Counted from the first letter of the stretch, positions 1 to 9,701 are shown. The stretch: 64,000 bases of DNA from CAVVYV01 sp963818205 (GCA_963818205.1 CAWFRG010000016.1:150285-214284), one strand, 5' to 3'. Numbers and translations: made by a program. Notes: generated from the sequence alone by a model not told the origin.

Positions 1-152
1 GTTTTTCCGCACACTGAGCAACCGCCAGACGAAATCCCGGACGCGGCCGGGATCGGCGCTAGGCTGGGTGGGCAGGATCCGCGAAGGTTCTTCGCCCTCT
101 TCCCTCGCGCGAGTCGTCCCAGAGGGACCTGAGCGGTGAAAGAAGGGACAGC

Positions 153-335
153 GTGGCCGGATCAGATGGGCTCGAGGAGCCTCGGATTGCGCCCGAGGAG
201 GCTCGGATCGAGCGTGAAGTGAAGCGAGACCCGAACCGCGGCGACACCCGGATTGCCCGCGCCGCCCGCAGCACCGCGGCCGCCGTACGAGTAGTTCGCG
301 GGCGCCTCGGCCTCTATCCGACTCGGCCGAGTTGA
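153..335 (+). CDS. Small basic HTH-like protein
   Basis: A 60-residue basic protein with no known function. The start is GTG at 153, preceded by a purine-rich AGAAGGGA about 6 bases upstream. Residues about 20-53 (from IEREVKRDPNRGDTRIAR) closely parallel the C-terminal part of the next protein (IRFEIERDPTREDNRIAK), so the two share one helical, probably HTH, module; this copy lacks the zinc ribbon. Its stop codon lies about 6 bases before the likely ATG of the next gene, so the two are probably co-transcribed. DNA binding is inferred only from the charge and helix pattern. Confidence 0.55.
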   Translation: MAGSDGLEEPRIAPEEARIEREVKRDPNRGDTRIARAARSTAAAVRVVRGRLGLYPTRPS

Positions 336-340
336 GCGGG

Positions 341-688
341 ATGCCCGAAACCGCCCCCGCGACCGACTGGACCTGCACCCGCTGCGAGATGACCGCGAGC
401 TGGAGCACCGAGTCCGAGAACACCGACCGGCCGCCGAACTGGGTCGAGGCCGACGGGGAGCTCTTCTGCCTTAGCTGCCGGCGGGAGATCGCCGCCGAAG
501 AGGGCCTCGCCTCCCTCCCCGAGGATGCCAGCCGCGAGAACCGCCGCCAGGCCCGCTCCGACGCCCGGATCCGATTCGAGATCGAGCGCGATCCCACCCG
601 CGAGGACAACCGGATCGCCAAGTCCTGTCACACCTCGATCGTCGCCGTCCGCAAGGCGCGGGCCCGGCTCGTGACCAAGAGCCCCTAG
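341..688 (+). CDS. Zinc-ribbon plus HTH-like small protein
   Basis: A 115-residue protein. The N-terminal half carries two CxxC pairs (CTRC near residue 11 and CLSC near residue 44), a treble-clef or zinc-ribbon layout. The C-terminal 50 residues repeat the charged helical module of the upstream small protein. ATG 341 is preferred; a TTG at 332 overlapping the upstream stop is the alternative. The order zinc ribbon then HTH-like tail suggests a nucleic-acid-binding or transcription-associated protein. No family name is recognised. Confidence 0.6.
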   Translation: MPETAPATDWTCTRCEMTASWSTESENTDRPPNWVEADGELFCLSCRREIAAEEGLASLPEDASRENRRQARSDARIRFEIERDPTREDNRIAKSCHTSIVAVRKARARLVTKSP

Positions 689-705
689 GAGGGGCTGGCC
701 CGTAG

Positions 706-1623
706 CTAGATCGCCGGCTGGGGGTGCGGCCGCCAGAGGCGGTCCACCAGCGCCCAGGTGGCGAAGCAGATCGCCCCGATCGCGGCGGTCACCGTAAGCA
801 GGGCACCGGCCGCGGCCGCTGCGGCCGCCCCGCCGGTGCCGAGGATCAGCACCGCTGCCGCTGCGCCGAGGCTGGGGCCGACCGGGAAGAGGCCGACCAC
901 GGCGAGCCCGATCAGCAGCGCCATCGAATCGAGCACCGAGGCGTCGACCCCGGTGACGTTGAGGAGCAGCCAGTTGCGAGCGATCTGCACCAGGACCGCG
1001 ACGATCACCAGAGCGATGATCCGGCTGCCGCCGTCGAGCCCGCGCAGCACCGCGAGGCCCTTCCAGAATCCCTCCCGGCGGTCGCGGGCGACCCGCTGAA
1101 GGCCGGCGATTACCGAGACCATGAAGGCGAAGCAGATCAGCGGCACCCACCACGGGACTCCGAGAGGGCCGACCAGGGTGAAGGCGAAGATCGCCGCCAG
1201 CGCCGCCTCGATCACCACCACCGGGAGCTCGGCGGCGACCAGGACCGAGGCCTTGGGGCTGTCCTTCGGGGCGGTGCGGCGGAGTGCGGCGATCCGCACC
1301 GCGAGCCCGAACTGGCCGTTGAAGATGTTCCCGAGGTAGCCGACGCTCGATGCCCGGTAGAGCCGCCGCCGTCCGCAGCGGCCGCCCGCCGCGTGGATGC
1401 AGACGTTCCAGGCCTCGCTCCGAGCGACCAGCCAGAAGACGTGGAGGGCGACCGCGACCCCGAGGATCCAGAGGGGTGCCGAGCCGAGCGCGGTCACGAA
1501 CTCGTCGCGGTGGCCGGCCAGCCCGATCACCAGGGCGGCCGCGACCACCAGGCTCCCCGCCACGGTTACCGCTGTCGAGTGCCCGCCGAGGAACGAACGG
1601 ACGGCGCTCAGGCGGCTGGTCAA
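706..1623 (-). CDS. Lysylphosphatidylglycerol synthase TM-region (UPF0104) protein
   Basis: A 305-residue integral membrane protein of the family that includes the flippase domain of MprF and archaeal AglD. Hydrophobic segments fill most of the length: residues about 17-35, 48-65, 120-145, 150-170, 203-225 and 230-290. The family motif region around SVGYLGNIFNGQFGLAVRIA (residues 92-111) matches the conserved small-residue and arginine segment of UPF0104 proteins. There is no aminoacyl-transferase domain, so it is more likely a lipid or polyprenyl-carrier translocase or a glycosylation accessory protein. It stands alone, ending close to the zinc-ribbon gene (convergent). Confidence 0.75.
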   Translation of the reverse strand: MTSRLSAVRSFLGGHSTAVTVAGSLVVAAALVIGLAGHRDEFVTALGSAPLWILGVAVALHVFWLVARSEAWNVCIHAAGGRCGRRRLYRASSVGYLGNIFNGQFGLAVRIAALRRTAPKDSPKASVLVAAELPVVVIEAALAAIFAFTLVGPLGVPWWVPLICFAFMVSVIAGLQRVARDRREGFWKGLAVLRGLDGGSRIIALVIVAVLVQIARNWLLLNVTGVDASVLDSMALLIGLAVVGLFPVGPSLGAAAAVLILGTGGAAAAAAAGALLTVTAAIGAICFATWALVDRLWRPHPQPAI

Positions 1624-1841
1624 CGGGCTCGATTCATGCGGCCAACCGAGCCTACCTGTATTTCAGGCGGTTATTTGCATTCATCCAGCGCAGCGCGGCT
1701 TGTCCAGGACGGCCCCTGCTACCGTGGGTCAGGTCGGGTCGACCAACCGGGTCCCCGAGAGGTTCCGTTTCCTCCCTGCGCTCCGAAAGCGCGTTGGCGG
1801 TCTCAGGATCTCCCCAACGCACATAAGGAGTAAGCACACAC

Positions 1842-3120
1842 ATGTCTTCCGAATCATTCGCCGATCTCGGCGTGTCCAGCCCCGTCGTGGGCGCACTCGC
1901 CGAGGGCGGCTTCACCGAGCCCTTCGCGGTTCAGAGGTCTTTGTATCGCGGACGTCCTCGCCGGAGAGGACGTCCTCGTCCAGTCGCCGACCGGGTCGGG
2001 CAAGACGCTCGCCTTCGGGGTGCCGATCGTCGACCGGCTCGACTCAAACGGCCCCCGCCAGGCGGCCCTCGTCCTCGCCCCCACCCGCGAGCTCGCCGAG
2101 CAGATCGTCGACGACATCCGCCCAATCGCCCACGCCCGGGCGCTGCGGGTAGCGGCCGTCTACGGCGGCGTCGGCTTCCCCGCCCAGGTGAAGCGCGCCC
2201 GCAAGGCGCACATCATCGTTGCCACCCCGGGCCGGCTCGAGGACCTGATCGAGCGCGGCGACATCTCCCTGAAGCAGGTCCGGATCCTCGTCCTCGATGA
2301 GGCCGACCGGATGCTCGACATGGGCTTCAAGCCCGCCGTCGACCGGATCGTCCGCCAGATGCCGCGGGATCGCCAGACGCTCTTCTTCTCGGCGACCCTC
2401 GAGGGAGCGGCCGGCGACCTCGCCGCCGCCTACACCCGCAACCCGCGCCGCCACGTCCACAAGCCGAAGGTCGAGAAGCACGCCATGACCGAGCACCGCT
2501 TCATCCACCTCAGCCACGAGGCGAAGGTCGACGCCCTGGTCGGCGAGCTCCGCCACGCTGAGCGCGGCCGCACCCTGGTCTTCGTCCGCACCAAGCGCGG
2601 CGCCGACCGGCTGGTGAAGAAGCTCGCCGCCCACAAGGTCCGGGCCGTCGCCATGCACGGCAACAAGTCACAGGGCCAGCGCCAGCGCGCCCTCGCCGGC
2701 TTCGAGCGCGGCGACCACGACACCCTCGTCGCCACCGACGTCGCCTCCCGTGGGATCGACGTCGAGGACATCACCCACGTGATCAACTTCGACGCCCCCG
2801 AGGACCGCGACGCCTACGTCCACCGAACCGGCCGCACCGGCCGCGCCGGCGCCTCCGGGATCGCCGCCAGCTTCGTCCTCCCGGACCAGCACCGCGAGAT
2901 GCGGAAAATCGCGACTGAGCTCGGGCTACACAAGGAGTTCGACTCGGGCCCGGGCTTCGAGCACGCCGCTCGCCAGCACTCCGCCAACGGAGGCGGGAGC
3001 GGCAAGAGCTTCAGCGGCAACGGGCGCGGCAACCGGAAGAGCCGCGGCTCCCGCAACGGCGGCCCGAGGACCTACAGCGCCCGCCCCAAGCGCAACGGCC
3101 GGGGCCGGCGTCGCCGCTAG
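1842..3120 (+). CDS. DEAD-box ATP-dependent RNA helicase (frameshifted)
   Basis: A superfamily 2 RNA helicase of the RhlE type, about 425 residues once one frameshift is bridged. ATG 1842 has AAGGAG 11 bases upstream. The Q-motif region FTEPFAVQ is read from the start. After an extra T near 1938 the reading moves one frame and continues with motif I SPTGSGKT, Ia PTRELAEQ, Ib TPGR, II DEAD, III SAT, then helicase C with VATDVASRGID and HRTGRTGRAG. The last 60 residues are Gly/Arg/Ser/Asn rich, an RNA-binding tail typical of actinobacterial cold-shock helicases. It would unwind structured RNA in the cytoplasm. The single extra base, with perfect motifs on each side, is more likely a sequence error than a true lesion. 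It converges on typA, and the two stop codons overlap in a CTAG. Confidence 0.9.
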
Positions 3121-4965
3121 GCCCTGGAAGCCGCGCGCTGGCGGCGCGCGACCTTCACCCGGGCGGTCTGATCGAGGTCGACCTTCCGGAGGCGAACCGC
3201 CTCGGGGGTCACCTCGACGCACTCGTCCTCCCGGAGGAACTCGAGCGCCTGCTCCAGGGAGAGCCGCTGGGCGGGCACGAGCCGGACGAGCTGGTCGGCT
3301 GCTGCGGCGCGGACGTTCGTCTGGTGCTTCTCCTTGATCGCGTTGACGTCGATGTCCTCGGCCCGCGAGTTCTCGCCGATCACCATCCCCTCGTAGACGT
3401 CCTCTCCGGGGCCGACGAACAGCGTTCCTCGCTCCTGCAGCCCGAATAGGGCGAAGGCGGCGGTCTTCCCGAGCCGGTCGGCGACCAGCGACCCGGTCGG
3501 CCGCGCCCGGAGATCCCCGACCCACGGCTCCCAGCCCTCGAAGACGTGATGCATGAGCCCGGTCCCGCGGGTCTCGGTCAGGAACTCGGTCCGGAACCCG
3601 ATCAGGCCCCGCGCCGGCACCAGGTACTCGAAGCGCACCCAGCCGGTCTGGTGGTTGACCATCTGCTCCATCCGGCCCTTGCGAACCGCGAGCGCCTGGG
3701 TGACGACCCCGACGAAGTCCTCCGGGACGTCGATCGCGAGCCGCTCGACCGGCTCGCAGAGCTTCCCGTCCACCTCGCGGGTCAGCACCCGCGGCTGGCC
3801 GGCGGTCAGCTCGAACCCCTCGCGCCGCATCATCTCCAGGAGGACGACGAGCTGGAGCTCGCCGCGCCCCTCGACCTCCCAGGTGTCGGGCCGCTCGGTC
3901 TCGCGAACCCGGATCGAGACGTTCCCGACCAGCTCCTGGTCGAGCCGGTCGCGGATCTGCCGCGCGGTCAGCTTGCTCCCGTCCCTGCCCGCCAGCGGCG
4001 AGGTGTTGATCCCGACCGTGATCGAGAGCGATGGCTCGTCGACCGTGATCACCGGCAGCGGCCGCGGGTCGTCGGGGTCGGCGAGCGTCTCTCCGATCGT
4101 CACCTCCGGCAGGCCGGCGACGGCGATGATCTCGCCCGGGCCGGCCTCCTCGGCCTCCACCCGGTCGAGCGCCTCGGTCACGTAGAGCTCGCTGACCGTC
4201 GCCGGCTCGATCTCCCCGCTGGCCCGGCACCAGGCGATCCGCTGCCCCGAGCGAATCGTTCCGTTCCGGACCCGGCAGAGCGCCAGCCTCCCTACATAAG
4301 GGGAGGCGTCGAGGTTGGTGACGTGCGCCTGCAGCGGGGCGTCGGGGTCGTAGGAGGGCGCCGGGATCCGATCCAGGACCAGGTCGAGGAGGGGGGAGAG
4401 GTCGCTGCCCTCGGTTCCCTCCTCCAGCGACGCCCAGCCGGCGCGGGCGTTGGTGTAGACGATCGGGAAGTCGATCTGGGACTCGTCGGCGTCGAGGTCG
4501 ATGAAGAGCTCGTAGACCTCGTCCACGACCTCTCCGATCCGGGCGTCGGGCCGGTCGACCTTGTTCACCACCAGGATCACCGGCAGCTTCGCCTCGAGCG
4601 CCTTCCGGAGCACGAACCGGGTCTGCGGCAAGGGCCCCTCCGAGGCGTCGACCAGCAGCAGGCACCCCATCCACCATCGTCAGCCCCCGCTCGACCTCCC
4701 CGCCGAAGTCCGCGTGCCCGGGCGTGTCGATGATGTTCAGCTTCACCTCGCCGTAGCGGACCGCGGTGTTCTTGGCGAGGATCGTGATCCCCTTCTCCCG
4801 CTCGAGGTCCATCGAGTCCAGCACCCGCTCGGCGACGTCCTGACCCGAGCGAAACGCCCCCGACTGCCAGAGCATCGCGTCGACCAGCGTCGTCTTCCCG
4901 TGGTCGACGTGGGCGACGATCGCGATGTTGCGGATGTCCTCGCGACGGGCCATGGGACGCGGCAT
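3117..4965 (-). CDS. typA: GTP-binding protein TypA/BipA (frameshifted)
   Basis: A ribosome-associated translational GTPase of about 615 residues, the normal family length. G1 AHVDHGKTT, G3 DTPGHADFGGEVERG and G4 NKVDRPDA are all present, followed by the EF-Tu-like domain 2, two EF-G-like domains (LQLVVLLEMMRREGFEL) and the TypA-specific C-terminal domain (LARGLIGFRTEFL type, read here as ARGLIGFRTEFLTETRGTG, and ENSRAEDIDVN). One extra G in a GGGG run (C run at 4665-4668 on the top strand) breaks the frame between MVDG and CLLLVD; dropping it restores the conserved text. The start is ATG 4965 or 4953; both give the usual MARREDIRNIAI beginning. TypA acts in ribosome assembly and stress or cold adaptation. 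Confidence 0.93.
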
Positions 4966-5124
4966 GGTAGGGAGGTCGCGCGGCAGGGCCGTGCGCCCTG
5001 CTCTTCCGCTTTCACGCGAAGGCAGCAGCCACTCAGCCGTCAGAGCCTTGCAACAGCACAAGCCAGCGTCTAGCCTTGCCCTCGCGGTCTCAACAAATGC
5101 CTCGAACGAGCTTCGGAGGACCGA

Positions 5125-6606
5125 ATGAGCGTCATGACGGAAGTTCCAAGCCAGGCTTTGATCGGGGGGCGCTGGGTCGATGGCAGCGCCGGCACCTTCG
5201 AGGTCCGCTCCCCGCACTCGCGCGAGGTGGTCAACGTGGTCAGCCGCTGCGACGAGAGCGACGTGGACAAGGCCGTGGCCGCCGCGCGCGCGGCGCAGCC
5301 CGACTGGGCGGCGATGCCGCTGATCGACCGCGTCAAGATCCTGCGGCGGATCAACCAGGTCTTCCTCGAACGCGCTGAGCCGATCGCGCGCATGGTCTCG
5401 CTCGAGATCGGCAAGACGATCACCGACTCTCGTGAGGAGGTCTACGAGTACGCCGCGCCGTCCTACGAGAAGGCCGGGGCCGAGGTGCTTCGCCATCGCG
5501 GCCTGTCCTTTCCGTCCACGCAGGAGCAGACCAACAACAAGCGCTTGGTCACCACCCACCGGCCGCTGGGTGTGGTCGGCGCGATCACTCCGTACAACTT
5601 CCCGACGGACATCTCGTCGATCGCGCTAGCCCACATCATCGCCGCCGGCAATACGGCGGTATGGAAGCCGTCCGAGTTCTCCCCGACCTGCTGCGCGATG
5701 GTCGCGGAGGTGTTCGACGAGGCCGGGCTCCCCCCGGGGGTGGTCAACGTCGTCCAGGGCTACGGCGACGTCGGAGCGGCGATCGTCGGTCACGACGACG
5801 TCGACGGTGTCTTCTTCACCGGCTCGACCGCCACCGGCGAGCAGATCGCGACGAGCGCGCCGCTGAAGCCGCAGCTGCTGGAGCTTGGGGGCGACGGCCC
5901 CTTCATCATCCTCGCCGACGCCGACATCGACGCGGCGGTCGAGGGAGCGATGAACGGCTGCTTCTACTACACCGGCCAGGTCTGCACCTCGGCCGAGCGC
6001 CTGCTAGTGCATGACGACGTCTACGACGAGTTCGTCGCCAAGCTGAGGGGCCGGATGAAGGAGCTGAAGATCGGGGATCCAGCCGACGAGGAGACCGAAA
6101 TGGGCCCCCTCTGCAACGAGGGAACCCTCGGTCGCGTCGTCGAGCATGTGGAGGGCGCGCGCGCCGCTGGAGCCGAGATCGAGCAGTTCGGGCCCGAGGA
6201 GGAGCTCTACTACCCGGCGACGATCCTGACCGGAGTCACCCCCGAGATGCAGATCATGCGCGAGGAGACGTTCGGGCCGGTGGCGCCGATCATGCGCGTC
6301 TCGTCGTCCCAGGAAGCGGTCGAGGTCGCGAAGGAGAGCGGCTTGGGGTTGATCGCTTCACTCTGGACCCGCGATCTCGCCACTGCCTGGCGCGTGGGCG
6401 AGGCGCTTCCGCATGGCTCGGTCAACATCAACGAGACCAGCAACTACTGGGATCAGCTTGCGCCGTTCGGCGGAGCCGGCCGGAGCGGCGTGGGGCGCGA
6501 GCTGTCCGAGTGGTTCCTGGAGCGGTTCACTGAGTCAAAGCTGCTGGTCTTCGAGCTCGGCGACACCGACGTCAAGTACGACCGCCGAGCCGAGGGCGGC
6601 TGGTAG
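5125..6606 (+). CDS. NAD(P)-dependent aldehyde dehydrogenase
   Basis: An intact 493-residue class 3 ALDH-superfamily enzyme that oxidises an aldehyde to its acid. It contains the Rossmann-fold segments TPYNFP (about 150) and FTGSTATG (about 232), the catalytic glutamate in LELGGDGPF (about 254) and the catalytic cysteine in GQVCTSAERLLV (about 287). EETFGPV and the closing GSVNINETSNYW are also typical. The start is ATG 5125 with CGGAGGA just upstream. Its overall resemblance is to lactaldehyde/benzaldehyde-type dehydrogenases; the substrate cannot be set from sequence. It stands alone, divergent from typA. Confidence 0.92.
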   Translation: MSVMTEVPSQALIGGRWVDGSAGTFEVRSPHSREVVNVVSRCDESDVDKAVAAARAAQPDWAAMPLIDRVKILRRINQVFLERAEPIARMVSLEIGKTITDSREEVYEYAAPSYEKAGAEVLRHRGLSFPSTQEQTNNKRLVTTHRPLGVVGAITPYNFPTDISSIALAHIIAAGNTAVWKPSEFSPTCCAMVAEVFDEAGLPPGVVNVVQGYGDVGAAIVGHDDVDGVFFTGSTATGEQIATSAPLKPQLLELGGDGPFIILADADIDAAVEGAMNGCFYYTGQVCTSAERLLVHDDVYDEFVAKLRGRMKELKIGDPADEETEMGPLCNEGTLGRVVEHVEGARAAGAEIEQFGPEEELYYPATILTGVTPEMQIMREETFGPVAPIMRVSSSQEAVEVAKESGLGLIASLWTRDLATAWRVGEALPHGSVNINETSNYWDQLAPFGGAGRSGVGRELSEWFLERFTESKLLVFELGDTDVKYDRRAEGGW

Positions 6607-6623
6607 CCGGGACTTCCCCGGAA

Positions 6624-6824
6624 GGCCACGCCCGCGACCACCCGCTGCGCGCCGAGACCCTCGACGCGATCGCGGTGGGCCAGGACCTCCTCGCGGGCGC
6701 GCCCGGAGTCCCAGCCGCACGGCATCGCAACCACGACCTCGGCTCCCGCCGCCTCCAAGCTCCTCCCAGCTCGCGGTGCGCGACTTGGCGCCCGGGGCGC
6801 CGATCGCGTCCGCGACGCGCGCTG
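6624..6824 (-). pseudogene. Cobalamin-binding (BtuF-like) protein fragment
   Basis: The lower strand encodes, in two adjoining frames, a segment reading IGAPGAKSRTASWEEL and then EVVVAMPCGWD with REEVLAHRDRV. This is the conserved centre of periplasmic cobalamin/iron-siderophore binding proteins of the BtuF type, where a PCG(F/W)D-like motif follows an SWEE-like motif. Upstream the frame meets a stop, and downstream it runs into the 3' end of the aldehyde dehydrogenase, so both the N and C termini are missing. This is a true remnant of about 65 residues, not merely a frameshifted gene. Confidence 0.45.
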
Positions 6825-6946
6825 GCGCTCGCTGCTGCTATGCGCGACGAGGAGCACTGCCGCCTCTCAGTGCTCGGTTTCGCGCAAAGCGGCAGCGAGC
6901 GGGACCGACGCGTTGAACACGTTGTTCTCGTCGCCGCCGCCTGATG

Positions 6947-7363
6947 CTAGCTCCCGGCTGGAGCCATGCCGAGCTGCTCCATCAGCGCGGCCGAGTCGAT
7001 CACGCCCCAGTGCTCGGCGGCCTGGTCATTCTCGAACCGGACGAAGTCGTAGTTCGAGACCTCGACCTTCTTGCCGCTGCCCGGGATTCCCATGAAGTCG
7101 CCCTCGTGGGTTCCGCGCATGGTCGAGCGAACCGCGAGTCGGTCGCCCTCGACGATCAGGTCGTCGGCGGTCACCTGCATGTCGGGGAACGCCGCTCGGA
7201 TCTGGGCGACGAAGTCCTTCAGACCGGCGAGATCGGCGGTGGTTCCGGGGAGTGGATCGTGGTCGAGGAAGTCCGGCGCGCAGAGCTCGTCTATCACCTC
7301 CGTCTTGCCCTCGCTCATCACCTCGCTGTACCAGCGCTGTGCCATTTCCTTGTAGTCGGCCAT
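6947..7363 (-). CDS. SnoaL-like ester-cyclase family protein
   Basis: A 138-residue NTF2-fold protein. The start is ATG 7363 with GGAGGT about 8 bases upstream. Features are the N-terminal helix (MAQRWYSEVMSEG), the segment DFLDHDPLPG, the amphipathic helix LKDFVAQIRAAFPDM and the strand IPGSGKKVEV, which match the SnoaL/polyketide-cyclase group that is very common in soil actinobacteria. Members bind or cyclise small ligands, and most are uncharacterised. No operon partner is evident. Confidence 0.8.
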   Translation of the reverse strand: MADYKEMAQRWYSEVMSEGKTEVIDELCAPDFLDHDPLPGTTADLAGLKDFVAQIRAAFPDMQVTADDLIVEGDRLAVRSTMRGTHEGDFMGIPGSGKKVEVSNYDFVRFENDQAAEHWGVIDSAALMEQLGMAPAGS

Positions 7364-7677
7364 CTTCGATACCTCCAGGTGGAGTGGACGCCTTCGCTGT
7401 CTGTACGACCCTAACTCCCGCCGGCAGCTCCGTGTGTGAGCAAATCCGTAGTCGCGCTTACCTCGGCTAGCGGGACTCCACCCCGGACCAGCGGGCTCCT
7501 CGCCACCCGCACGGCGAGTACGGGTCGCGCCCAACAGTCGCTACTGCCTTCGCGTGCGGGGAGCACCTGGCGCGGACCGGGTCCGGGCCGTGCGTCGCGC
7601 CTCCTATGCGCGAGGAGGAGTCGCGGTTCGAGTCCCTCCTCCGGCATCGGAGAGAAAGCCCCGCTCAGGCCGCGTTC
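7364..7677. other. Intergenic region with a tRNA-Arg-like 3' half
   Basis: No convincing gene lies here. On the top strand, 7596-7612 forms a perfect 5-bp anticodon-like stem with a 7-base CTCCTAT loop (anticodon CCT, Arg), and a TTCGAGT T-loop-like sequence follows at 7627. The T-stem does not pair, and no D-arm or 5' acceptor strand is found upstream. At best it is the decayed 3' part of a tRNA-Arg gene, and it may be coincidence. Confidence 0.25.
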
Positions 7678-8886
7678 CTAACCACCCCTGACGCGGAGGC
7701 AGTAGCCGTAGGCGATCAGGTTCGGTGCCGGGCCGAAGTGGCCGAAGACCGTGGACGACGAGGAGCCGTCCTCGTTCAGCGAGCTGCCGACGAAGAAGGC
7801 ATTGCGCGAGCCGTCCGTGCTGAAGCCCGTCGTGGTCAGCCGCCGACCCGCCGGGCATCGCGGGGTCGTTGCGGTCGCGGATTGACCGGGGGCGACTGGC
7901 GTCGACGCCGAGACCTCGGTCAGGAACGGTCGCCTGTGCTTGACGCAGTATGCGATCGCCGTCAGCTCGCCACCCCCCGGGGGGAAGGACGAGCCCGTCA
8001 CCCGCCATGCCCTGGTCCCGATCGCCCGTGACTCCGTGACGTAGTTGCCGCCGCCCTCGAATCCGAAGTTCGTCCGCTGGAAGCCCCCGGTTACCAGCTG
8101 CTGCCCCTTCGGGCAGCGAGCGGTGGCCGACCGGATCTCCCCTGACTTGATGAACACGGTCTTGTGCGGCGAGGGGTTGGCCGGGACCAGCCCGCGGCCG
8201 CAGACGACCTGAATCGTCGCCCGGCGCGTCGTCGTCGAGCCCTGGCTCGCATCGAAGAGGACCGCGCTGATGTGGAAGCCGCGCTGCGCCCCGAGTCGCT
8301 CATACGAATGCGGGTAGATCCCCTCACCGTCGGGATCGGGGAGCTCATGGTTGATCATCCCGCCACCGAGCGGGTGGCTCCGCCCCGGGCAGAGGACCTC
8401 GAACCGTGCCAGTTCCTCCGGCGTGGTCATCTTGACGGTCTCCTGCCTGAGGATCAGCCCCCGAGCCGGGCCGCTTTCTCCCGGGTCGCTCCTGGGGCCG
8501 CCGAACTTGCCCTGAACCCGGATCGAGCCCTTGGCCGAGTCGAGCACGTAGAGCCCTGACGCAGACAGCAGCGCCATGCGCACCTTGCCGCAGGAGGCCC
8601 CTTTCGTGATCACGAAGATGATGCCCCGGCGTCGAACCGAGTCCGGTTGACGGGCGACCCCCGTCTTGATGCGCATCCCCTGGCGGATCGCTTGCGCCAC
8701 GCGGGCCGGGGCCGGGTAGCAGCCGTCCTCGCTCACCGAGCGCTGGTAAAGCGCGATTTTGAAGGCCGCCTCGAGCTTCCTCGTCGGAGGATTGTGTCCG
8801 GCGCCGCCCGGACGAGCGGTCGCCTGCGAGGTGGCGAGCAATGCGATCAGGACGACCAGGGCAGGCAGGATCCTACGCATGGTCAC
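7678..8886 (-). CDS. Exported protein with duplicated Cys-containing C-terminal domain
   Basis: A 402-residue protein with a clear signal peptide (arginines, then PALVVLIALLATSQATA) and likely cleavage near residue 24. The C-terminal half contains two related units, each starting with a CP(K/A)G motif followed by a threonine/glycine-rich strand and ending in AYCVK or YGYCLR (about residues 258-313 and 340-398). Such repeats are seen in secreted proteins of Solirubrobacterales without known function. Paired cysteines suggest extracellular disulphides. Cell-surface or secreted location is the only role that can be inferred. Confidence 0.75.
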   Translation of the reverse strand: MTMRRILPALVVLIALLATSQATARPGGAGHNPPTRKLEAAFKIALYQRSVSEDGCYPAPARVAQAIRQGMRIKTGVARQPDSVRRRGIIFVITKGASCGKVRMALLSASGLYVLDSAKGSIRVQGKFGGPRSDPGESGPARGLILRQETVKMTTPEELARFEVLCPGRSHPLGGGMINHELPDPDGEGIYPHSYERLGAQRGFHISAVLFDASQGSTTTRRATIQVVCGRGLVPANPSPHKTVFIKSGEIRSATARCPKGQQLVTGGFQRTNFGFEGGGNYVTESRAIGTRAWRVTGSSFPPGGGELTAIAYCVKHRRPFLTEVSASTPVAPGQSATATTPRCPAGRRLTTTGFSTDGSRNAFFVGSSLNEDGSSSSTVFGHFGPAPNLIAYGYCLRVRGG

Positions 8887-8991
8887 GACTGGCTAATGAA
8901 CACGGCGGTGGAGCCTAAAGAGCGGAGCTGGCGCGGTCCGCTAGAGCGGCAGGCGCTGGCCCGGCGAGCACGTCCACGCGCGCCCAGCGGC

Positions 8992-9303
8992 TCAATTCGT
9001 TGGTGCGACGCCTTGTTCGGCGCGAAGGACCGAGACGACCTCGAAGATCTCGACCCGCGGCTCGCCCTCGACGCGGTAGGCCTCTGCGATCGTCGCGGCG
9101 AGATCCGACTCGCGGAATTGGCGCATCGAATCTTCGTCCTCCCAGATGTAGATCCCGCCGTACTCGCCGGTCCCCTGCTCCCTGATGTAGAGCTTCTGCC
9201 GAAGCCCCGGCAGTGCCTCGTACCGCGGCGCTCGCTCGGCGATGGTCTGAGCGGCCTCCTCATCCGAGAGACCGGTCTTGTATTTGACAACCTGCACGAT
9301 CAT
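8992..9303 (-). CDS. YdhR-like mono-oxygenase-fold protein
   Basis: A 103-residue single-domain protein of the dimeric alpha/beta-barrel (ferredoxin-like) fold. It begins MIVQVVKYKTGLSDEEAAQ and continues with ALPGLRQKLYIRE, GGIYIWEDEDSM and a final strand PRVEIFEVVSVL, the pattern of putative YdhR mono-oxygenases, where PGL...K and GG.Y.W are conserved. Function is likely small-molecule oxidation or only ligand binding. It is followed upstream by a second small protein of the same fold class. Confidence 0.75.
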   Translation of the reverse strand: MIVQVVKYKTGLSDEEAAQTIAERAPRYEALPGLRQKLYIREQGTGEYGGIYIWEDEDSMRQFRESDLAATIAEAYRVEGEPRVEIFEVVSVLRAEQGVAPTN

Positions 9304-9389
9304 TCGCCTCGACCTCCTCCGGATTGACGGATCACCGTCCGGTCGAGGTTACGCCTGGTCGGGAGACTCCTATCCCGCGGCCCGGCGGT

Positions 9390-9701
9390 TCAGCCGCCCT
9401 GGCTCGCCTGCTCGACGTTCAGGAGCGCCACCTCGTAGCGCTCGACCGACGCCGTCTCACCGGGTCCCGTGACCTCCTCCCGGACGCGCGTCGCCTCGTC
9501 CTCGCTCGCCCGCATCGCCTCCTCCCCCTGCCACAGGGAGATGACGACGATCGTTCCGGTCTGCCGGTCGACGAGGAAGACGACGCCCTTCATGTCCTCG
9601 GTCTGCCCGAACTCGGTAGGCAGCACGTGCTTCTTCGTCTCGAGGGCCTCCTCGATCGCCTCGGGCGCCGCACCCTCGTAGCGGGTTACACGAGCATGCA
9701 T
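9390..9701 (-). CDS. Antibiotic-biosynthesis-monooxygenase-like protein
   Basis: A 103-residue ferredoxin-like protein with the pattern MHARVTRYEG, a central helix (PEAIEEALETKKHVLP), then GVVFLVDRQTGTIVVISLW and a second helix AMRASEDEATRVREEV, typical of ABM/Dabb dimeric barrels. ATG 9701 has GGAGG just upstream. It lies 86 bases from the YdhR-like gene on the same strand, so the two may form a small operon. No catalytic residue can be named. Confidence 0.7.
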   Translation of the reverse strand: MHARVTRYEGAAPEAIEEALETKKHVLPTEFGQTEDMKGVVFLVDRQTGTIVVISLWQGEEAMRASEDEATRVREEVTGPGETASVERYEVALLNVEQASQGG

